From contig JAKSZT010053928.1 in the NCBI GenBank assembly GCA_026826555.1, positions 1,450,629 through 1,514,628 on the forward strand: a stretch of 64,000 bases of DNA, read 5' to 3'. The DNA comes from Tolypeutes matacus. Its lineage: Eukaryota; Chordata; Mammalia; Cingulata; Chlamyphoridae. The notes beneath the pieces are model-generated. The model had not been told where the DNA came from. It saw nothing but the letters and a program-made list of their open reading frames with translations, and ran no database searches. Shown in pieces: positions 57,346-64,000 of this stretch. Position numbers and translations under genes: made by a program. Numbering within the stretch: the first letter of the stretch is position 1; every line of letters starts with the position of its first letter.

Positions 57346-57349
57346 AGGC

Positions 57350-58630
57350 TCCAGAATGCCTAGAAAGCCTTCATGTTTTCTGTGTACTTCTGAATACACA
57401 TGCCATAATTACTAGTTTAAACAAGAAGGTTTCACCTCTCTAGAAATCAATATGCCTTCAGTTTCAAACTCTAAGTAGGGAAATTTGCCTGAGACTAGGG
57501 GGTGGAGGAAGTCTGTTGTTTCTGGAGAAATTAGGCTTATTATCTGGAGTCCCAAGATTGGTGTTTTCATACAAAAATATGGGATACTTAGAAGTAGAGG
57601 AGAACTGACCCATAGAAAAATACCAGTCTAATTCCATCCATAAATAAAAAGCAAGTTGCATGTTATGTTTTAGTATTGTTGTGACTATTTTTTCTTTTTT
57701 ATAACATTAAGCCTTTAAACAGAAAGCAGTTTCTATGTGATACGGTGATTTAGAACTAGTTGAAGAAGGAATCGATTGTAGGTAGAAGCCAGCTATTGAT
57801 CAAAAGGGGAATGGGAAACTGGAACATTTCTCAAAGAGAGAAAAAAATCAGAATTAGAAGCCAGAAGGCTGGGAAATTGCTACTGGAAAAATACAGTCAG
57901 GCGTTTTCATAATATCTAGAGGTACTATAGGACTTTTATGTTTCTGATAAAGATGAAGAGGCTAGGCATATATAAGGAGCAGAGGATCCAGAGTGAACCA
58001 GGCACCTCTGTTCCTTGGTTAAGCCCTGCTGGACAAGAGGGTTGGCAAAGCAAATGAAACTTCCTGTAAGAACTGTTGAGCTGCTCTGAAGTCCAAGACA
58101 CCATTGTAAGTATAGGCCGGGAAGATTTAGACTGAACTACGAGACCCTGCTCAATTATTTCTGCTCATACTTAGAGGACAATCTGGACCAGGTTGAGTAG
58201 AACCTTAATGTCAGAGGCATCCACATATGTTCATACTTTGCTTAGTTGTTGCATTGATAAAGTGTTCAATGTTTATGGAGAAATCAACATCTAGAGGGAA
58301 AGCATGCCTTTTAGAATTCCCAGATATTCATGCTTAAAGGAAGCTGAGATGTTCCTATGTTTTGTTGTTTAACATTCAGTCCAGAAATCTTTTTCCACTT
58401 GGTGGCAATTACCTGAAATTTCAGGATTATATCACGGAAGAAATAAAGTTTCTGGTGAGTACTAGTCATAAAAAACAAAATCAACAACAACAGAAACAAA
58501 AAGTCTTTGTATCTGAAAAGGAATAGCAATCAACTCAAAGAATATAACATTCTAGTAAAATAATTTATCATTAGCATAGCAGAAAGAGAACTCAACTGAC
58601 AATTAGGACACCAATTGTTAAGCATAAAAG
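57350..58630. other. Intergenic stretch, nothing recognised
   Basis: Unique-looking; short frames only. Confidence 0.4.
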
Positions 58631-58641
58631 AAAATCATCAC

Positions 58642-58768
58642 AGGGAGCAGGTGTAGCTCAGTGGTTTGAGTGCCAGCTTCCCACGTACAAGGCCCCAGGT
58701 TCAATCCCCAGCTCTTCCTAATAATAAAATAAAATAAAATAATAAAATAAAATAAAATAGTTTTTAAA
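58642..58768 (+). mobile_element. Short tRNA-Ala-derived SINE (head plus A-rich tail)
   Basis: A 75-nt body aligns end to end with tRNA-Ala: A box tgtagctcagtgg, anticodon-arm region gcttcccacgtacaaggccc, B box aggttcaatcccc. The anticodon position is altered and no CCA or terminator is present. The tail is taataataaaataaaataaa. An 11-bp duplication aaaatcatcac flanks it (58,631-58,641 and 58,769-58,779). It lacks the tRNA-unrelated body of the other DAS copies. Confidence 0.9.
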
Positions 58769-58779
58769 AAAATCATCAC

Positions 58780-59110
58780 TAGCTTGTAGAGAGTTGATAT
58801 AATGGATAATGATTGTAACATACAGCCTTAAATCTTCCACAGACTCTAATTCCATCTCCTCTTCCATATGTGGGAACTGCTTGCTCAGATGTTACCATTT
58901 GGGTCTAGGTGCTAAGGAATACCCTTGCAAGAGGCGATAAGGGAAGTCCTGAAGCTCTTGCTCAGTTCACCTTTCCCTGAATTCCTTTTCCTCTTCTCCT
59001 TCCTCTTTCTTTCTTAGGGAATTCCCACATTCTCTGGCCTCACATATCAGCCCTATTTTTTTGGTCTTTTTATAATTTCCCCTATACTATGTAATTTACT
59101 TATTTATTAA
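58780..59110. other. Intergenic stretch, nothing recognised
   Basis: Only short non-coding frames. Confidence 0.4.
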
Positions 59111-59114
59111 TTCT

Positions 59115-59240
59115 TTTTCATTGTCTATTTCCCACTAGAATATAAGTTACTTGAGGACAGGGATTTTTGTCTGCTTGTCCACTGATGCATCCTGGGCACT
59201 GGGCACAGAGCAGGTACTTGGTATTGCCAAATGAGTGGGA
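59115..59240 (+). repeat. L2 3' tail (sense)
   Basis: tttcccactagaatataagt, tacttgaggacagggatttt and gggcactgggcacagagcag match the L2 3' end. Confidence 0.75.
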
Positions 59241-61151
59241 GATGATTTGGCCTTGAGGTGGGGCCTGGGTATCTCTGTTCACACAGAAAACAGGTGGACA
59301 ATGTGGCTTCAGTCTGGTTGTCTAAGGAAATGGTCACCTCTTTACTTTCCTTCTCAGTAGGCTGGTACTCACCTTCACATGATCAGCTTAATGGGAATGC
59401 TAGGAGATGATGACTTTTGCCAATTTGAGGGTTGTTACATCAGTCAACTCCAGCTGTCTTTTTTTGAACACACAAACACCCCACCACAGACTTGTTAGTT
59501 TTGTTCTTACAGTGCTTTGGATTGTGTGTGTGTCTGTTGTTTTTTTTTTTTTTTTTAATCAATTTTATTTATACATATTAATAAAGCATACAATTCATGC
59601 AAAGCATACAATCAATGGTATTTGGTATAATTGCATAGTTGTGCATTCATCACTTCAATCATTATTATAGCATTTTCATTATTTCAATAATAATAATAAC
59701 AAGCAAAAACCAAACAAGAAAATTCTTCACCTCTCAATCTCTCTATATATCCCCTGCTGTACATAGTATTTCTGGCTATTCTTTTTTATTTTATTTATTT
59801 GTTTTTATTATTTATTTATTTTTAAAAATATATTTTAAAGGATGCTTAGATTACATAAATGTTACACAAAATTTACAGGGATTCCCATGTTGCCTACCTC
59901 CTACACTTCCCATAACATCCCACATAAACATCTTTCATTAGTGTGGCACATCACCTGCAATGGATATACACAGCCTGGGGCTTTGCCACTAAGCATGGAC
60001 CATAGTTCACATTGTAGACCACATTCTCTCCCACACAGTTCTGCACGTATATGCTGATGTAAAACGGCCTATATCTGTCATTGTAATGTCACTCAGGATA
60101 ATTCCCAAGTCCCGAAAAAGCCCCTGTATTACAATTGCTTTTCCCTTCCCTGACCCGAAAGCATCCAGTGGCCACTGGCTCAACCTCACTGTTGTAATTT
60201 CTTCCATTGCGTGAATCACAATATATCTACAACAGAATACCAGTAAGTCCACTCTAGTCCATAGCTCTTCCCCCAATCCTGAGGAGTTTGGGATGGTGAT
60301 GTCCACTCCACCTCCAAGTGAGAGGGAGCTTATATCCCATAGATACGATGGATGGGATTATCCTGCCTGCAGCTGCAGACTCTCTCCAGTCCCTGGGATG
60401 GCTGTTGTCCAACATCATCTCCTCACCAGGTGACCTGGGTGAGTCCATTGAGCTGTAGAATAGGAGTTGCAGCTCCACCGAGATTCCGGGCCCAGCTGGC
60501 ACATGGGCAGGTCAAAGGCTCCAGTCTCTGGAACTACATCTACAAACTCCAGCATCACATATAGGTTTGAATAGAAGGGACTGATGGACCATGTGCAGGG
60601 AGGACTTATTTGAGTCCAACTCTGTCACTCTCAGGAGCACAGATTCCAAAGTAGAGTCCACTGATAAGGCATCAATCTCTGGAGCAATCCCCCCTTATAT
60701 AGGACCTGGGTGTCTCCAGAGCCCTCAGGAGCCCCTCTGTGTGGGGTGATATTCACTTTGGTGTTCTATGCGATCCTACTGAGGTGTGCGTAAGCGTTAC
60801 CTCTGGGATGTCCTCCCGACTCTCTTTGAAGTCTCTTAGCCACATGAACTCATTTGTCTTTACCTTTTCCCCCTTTTATTCAAGGTCTTTTTCCAGTCAT
60901 ATTGCCAGTTGGCACTTGGTATTAATCCCTTGTTGCCAGGGAGGCTCATCCCTGGAGTCATGTCCCATGCTGGGGGGAAGGTAATGCATTCATATGCTGA
61001 GTTTGGCTTAGAGAGAGGCCACATTTGAGCCACAACACATTGGATACTCACCTGTTACCAACAGAATGCTTTAAAATAAAGATCTGTATGAATATTATCT
61101 TGCTTTGTCAGTAATCCACTATGTTACCTTACATTAATCAAATTACTCATG

Positions 61152-61885
61152 TCAAATCATATTTTGTAAAATGAGGACTTGGAACTGGATGTTCTCTTCA
61201 GCCTTTCTTAGTCCTGATATACTATGTTTCTTTTCTTCTTTGACATTTTGAATAGTATGTGTCTTGGAGTAGGCATATTTGGATTTATTCTGATTAAGAG
61301 TCTGCTGTGCTTCTGGGACCTGTATATTTATGTCTTTCATGAGAGTTGGGAAATTTTCAGCCATTATTTCCTCAAATACTCTTTCTGCCATTTTTCTCTT
61401 CTTTTCTTCTTCTGGAACTTCCATGACATGTATGTTGTTGCACTTGGTGCTATCATTCAACTCCCTGAACCACTGCTCATTTTTTTCCCATTATTTTTGT
61501 TCTCTGTTCTCTATTTTCAATTTTCAGCAGTTCTGTCTTCTACTTCACTGATTCTTTCTTCTATGACTTCAAATCTGCTGTTGTATGTCTCTAGCATATT
61601 TTTAATCTCACATATTGTGCCTTTCATTCCCATAAGCTCTGTTATTTTTCTGTTCAAGCTTTTTAATTCTTCTTTGTGTTCACCCAGTGTCTTCTTAATG
61701 TCTCTTATCTCTTTAATCACATTGTTTTTCATCTCCTTGGTTTGATTTAGGAGATTTGTATGAACATCATTGATTAGTTGTTTCAAATCCTGTGTCTCAT
61801 CTGGAGCTTTGTTTTGTTCCTTAGTCAGAGCCATATCATCCTCTTTCTTAGTAAGGCTTGCAATTTTTTGTTGCTGTCTAGGCAT
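61152..61885 (-). pseudogene. L1/HAL1 ORF1 remnant
   Basis: The minus-strand frame opens MPRQQQKIASLTKKEDDMAL. The coiled-coil part has DIKKTLGEHKEELKSLNRKI and EVIEERISEVEDRTAE, parallel to the other ORF1 (EQAEERISDMEDNTVE). After a stop and a frame change near 61,515-61,460 come the RRM-like VMEVPEEEKKRKMAERVFEE and MAENFPTLMKDINIQVPEAQ. The C-terminal domain stops about 50-60 residues early compared with the ORF1 at 20.5-21.5 kb; what follows is not recognisable L1 ORF1. Not functional as it stands. Confidence 0.85.
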
Positions 61886-62788
61886 CAGATTATGATGGTG
61901 TGCTTACTCTGATGGTCAGTTTTTCTGTCTTGCCTAGGGATTAAGTGTTGTGTGTTGCTGCTTTTCTTTGATTTTTGGTTCAACTTGTTCAAAGTCTTTA
62001 GGATTGCCCCTGTTTAACTGCTCAAACCAGGGCCATAGACCCAGTAATGGTGTGAAGACTAGTTTCCAGGGGCTGTGGGGGGAGGGGCAGTAAAGGTACC
62101 CAAAAGCCTTATTTACTTTTTACTTTTTGCATGCACTTTTCTGATCTGTCAGGAGTTGGCAGTCTTCAGCAGACCTCTCTGCTCTGACCCAGAGGGAAAT
62201 GTGTTCTCTGGAACCCAGAGGATGTTCCGGGAATTTTCCTCAGGGCAAGCTATTCAAAGCCAAGCCTTGCAAATCAAACTTGCTCAGAAGCTTTTGGCTG
62301 GCTGCACCCTCCCTTTTACCAGGGAGGAATTAAATTTTCACTTAGCAACCAAGTCAGTAAGGAGGGTATTTGAAAAGGAAGGTTCTGTTTCCTTCCCTGC
62401 CAGCACCCAGGGAAAACTATGTCATAGCTCCACCTGGCCTGGAAGGGTGCAACCCTTGGGATGCTGCAGACCCAGTCTGATGGCCCAAAGCCAGATTGGC
62501 TGTAGGCTAAGTCTCTTCTCTCCCCTTTCCTGGGGAAGTGGACACACTACTATCTGCTCTGGGGGGGGGGGGGATAGGTGCCAGCAGCTGAGGCTGCAGC
62601 TTTACTCACAGATTTTCTGCACCGAGTCTCCTTTTCTTTGCCCCTCTCTCTTCTTGGTGGTGTCCAGCCTTCCTCTGGTGTTCTAAGCCCTGGAACAGTA
62701 TTCTGGACAGTTTCTGCCTCTCCTCTAGCTATTTTTCTGGAAGAGAAGTGAGTCCTGTACCTCTCTAATCCTCCATCTTTCTGAAAGT
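61886..62788 (-). promoter_or_regulatory. 5'UTR of the ORF1-only element
   Basis: About 0.9 kb, moderately GC-rich, with a G12 run at about 62,562-62,573. It differs from the 5'UTR of the 13.9-23.2 kb L1 (no long shared stretch seen), so the two elements belong to different 5'UTR lineages. Promoter function is inferred from position only. Confidence 0.5.
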
Positions 62789-62794
62789 CATCTC

Positions 62795-63035
62795 TTTTCT
62801 TCTTACATCATCAATTTTTTGATAGATTTTTTTTTCTGTCTTCTATTCTTTCCTCAGCTTCCCTTCTTATTTCTGTTTTGTTTGTTGTTTTCCAATTTCC
62901 ACTGTTTCTCCCCTTATATGTTAAATGTAACAAGGTTAATTTTCTCATTAAAGTATTTGGCATTTTGCTGTATGATCCCATGATACATCGTGTGCATTTA
63001 AAATTGTCGAATCACTTGCTAGCCCACTTCCTTCT
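62795..63035. other. Intergenic stretch, nothing recognised
   Basis: T- and C-rich sequence (T run at 62,828-62,835); no gene seen. Confidence 0.4.
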
Positions 63036-63039
63036 GGTT

Positions 63040-64000
63040 TCTGCCCAAATCACTCCATCAAAACTACTCTTACCAAGGTTGCTGATTTCTTCCATGCTGC
63101 TAAATTCAATGGACACTTTTTGGTCCTTACTTACTAAACCTCCCAGTATGTATCACATTGTAACCTTTTTCTTCCTTTGGTTTCTGTGATTGAAGCTCCT
63201 CTCTTGATTCTCCACTCTCCTGATTCTCCCAACACTTTGACCTTTGTTTCTTAGTCTTTCAAATCTCTATCTTCAGTCTAGCCCTCTGTATTCTCAGCAT
63301 TCGACATGTACAGCCTCCTGCCACCTTGAGAGTTCCATTTGAATGCCTTTCTCGTAAGAATCTTAAATTGATATGCCCCAAACTGAATTCCCATTCTCCT
63401 ACACTGTTCTCTATTTGTCCTAGTTTTATCACCACCAAACAAATTGCTTAAGGTAAAAACTTAAGTATCAATCTTGATTCTTCCTTCTCTATCACCTCCT
63501 ACATCCAAACAAACACCAAGTCCTATGGATGCCTCTGGAATCTGACCACTGCAAAGACTTTAATTAAAGTCATGATCGCCTCTCAATTGGATGCCTAAGA
63601 AATCCCTCTAACTGATCCCCCTACCCCCAGTCTATACCATCAACTTTGCAGTCTAAATGATTGTACATACACCCAAACCAATCATGTCACTCTTCTGCTT
63701 AACACCTTTAAATGACTACACATTACCACTATGGTTAGGTCCAAACTTCTAAACATGGCCCCCTCCTGCCTCTTCAGTGTCATCTCCTATGAATCCCTCC
63801 TTTACACTCTTTCATCATACTGAACTTTTTTCATTTCCTCATAGGTGACAAATTCTCTCCAAACTTTGGGTCTTTGCAGATCTATTTCTACTTCCTTTTC
63901 CCTTTTCTTTCCTCCTTTCTCTAGCTTCCTCTTTTGTACTTTAAGGTCTCAACTTAAGGGTTACCTCTCCCAAAAGCTTGCTTTGATTTCATGGATTAAA
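63040..64000 (+). mobile_element. L2 LINE, ORF2 3' part (sense), runs off the window
   Basis: Phrases in L2 order: ctgatttcttccatgctgct, ctcctctcttgattctccac, atatgccccaaactgaattc, caatcttgattcttccttct, ctggaatctgaccactgcaa, atcatgtcactcttctgctt, tttaaatgactacacattac and tcaacttaagggttacctct. The coding frame is broken. The final L2 3' tail would lie beyond base 64,000. Confidence 0.85.

Larger units (their letters stand above)
59540..62788 (-). mobile_element. ORF1-only L1-derived element (HAL1-like), antisense
   Basis: On the minus strand: 5'UTR (about 62,788-61,886), ORF1 (61,885 to about 61,152), a spacer of about 110 bp, then 1.5 kb of L1 3'UTR (61,035-59,557) and poly-A (plus-strand T17 at 59,540-59,556). 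There is no ORF2 sequence at all. The 5' edge reads ctttcagaaagatggaggat, an L1-like opening (agatgg... motif). The 3'UTR matches the distal 3'UTR of the 13.9-23.2 kb L1. This ORF1-plus-UTR layout is that of half-L1 (HAL1) elements; an L1 with an internal deletion is the alternative. No target-site duplication was found. Confidence 0.75.

Noticed and set aside
58642..58717. A possible tRNA-Ala gene
   Set aside because: It has target-site duplications and an A-rich tail, the anticodon position is changed, acceptor-stem pairing is poor, and there is no downstream T-run terminator: it is a SINE.

Overview
The window is mammalian nuclear DNA, almost certainly from a xenarthran and most probably an armadillo (Dasypodidae). 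The diagnostic signal is five tRNA-Ala-derived SINE insertions of the DAS type (they open gggaagtggatgtggct, carry a B box close to ggttcgattcc, and end in aataaataaaatct plus poly-A). These are described from armadillo genomes. They sit among L1, L2, MIR, CR1/L3, MaLR/ERVL LTRs and hAT fossils normal for a placental mammal. I found no cellular protein-coding exon, no CpG-island promoter outside a retrotransposon and no functional RNA gene. The window reads as a gene desert or a very large intron.

Layout. 0-9.3 kb: an old antisense L1 tail, L2/CR1 scraps, a pair of nested LTRs of one family in opposite orientation (4.8-6.0 kb), and an L1 3' end split by a dimeric DAS SINE (8.0-9.0 kb). 9.3-13.9 kb: mostly unique sequence with MIR/L2 and a hAT fossil. 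13.9-23.2 kb: one long antisense L1 holding a 5'UTR/promoter, ORF1 (one nonsense codon), ORF2 (one frameshift, one nonsense codon, one SINE insertion) and a very long 3'UTR that carries a U4 snRNA retropseudogene. The element is cut off at its 3' end by a junction holding a 40-bp copy of nearby L2 sequence. 23.2-38 kb: unique sequence with scattered L1, MIR, L2, hAT and MaLR copies, including a solo LTR inside a MaLR LTR (28.9-30.0 kb). 38-44 kb: the most repeat-poor part, with AT-rich homeodomain-like sequence that resembles conserved non-coding DNA. 44-59 kb: LTRs, L1 ends, DAS SINEs and a double retro-insertion at one target site (47.4-47.9 kb). 59.5-62.8 kb: an antisense L1-derived element with 5'UTR, ORF1 and 3'UTR but no ORF2, resembling the half-L1 (HAL1) class. 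63.0-64.0 kb: an L2 running off the end.

Working together: the L1 machinery (endonuclease cutting at TTTT/AA, then target-primed reverse transcription) explains nearly all the young structure here. That includes the SINEs, the U4 copy, the mRNA-tail copy and a 40-nt micro-L1, each with target-site duplications visible in the sequence. Family names are by pattern memory; repeat boundaries are approximate unless a target-site duplication is quoted.
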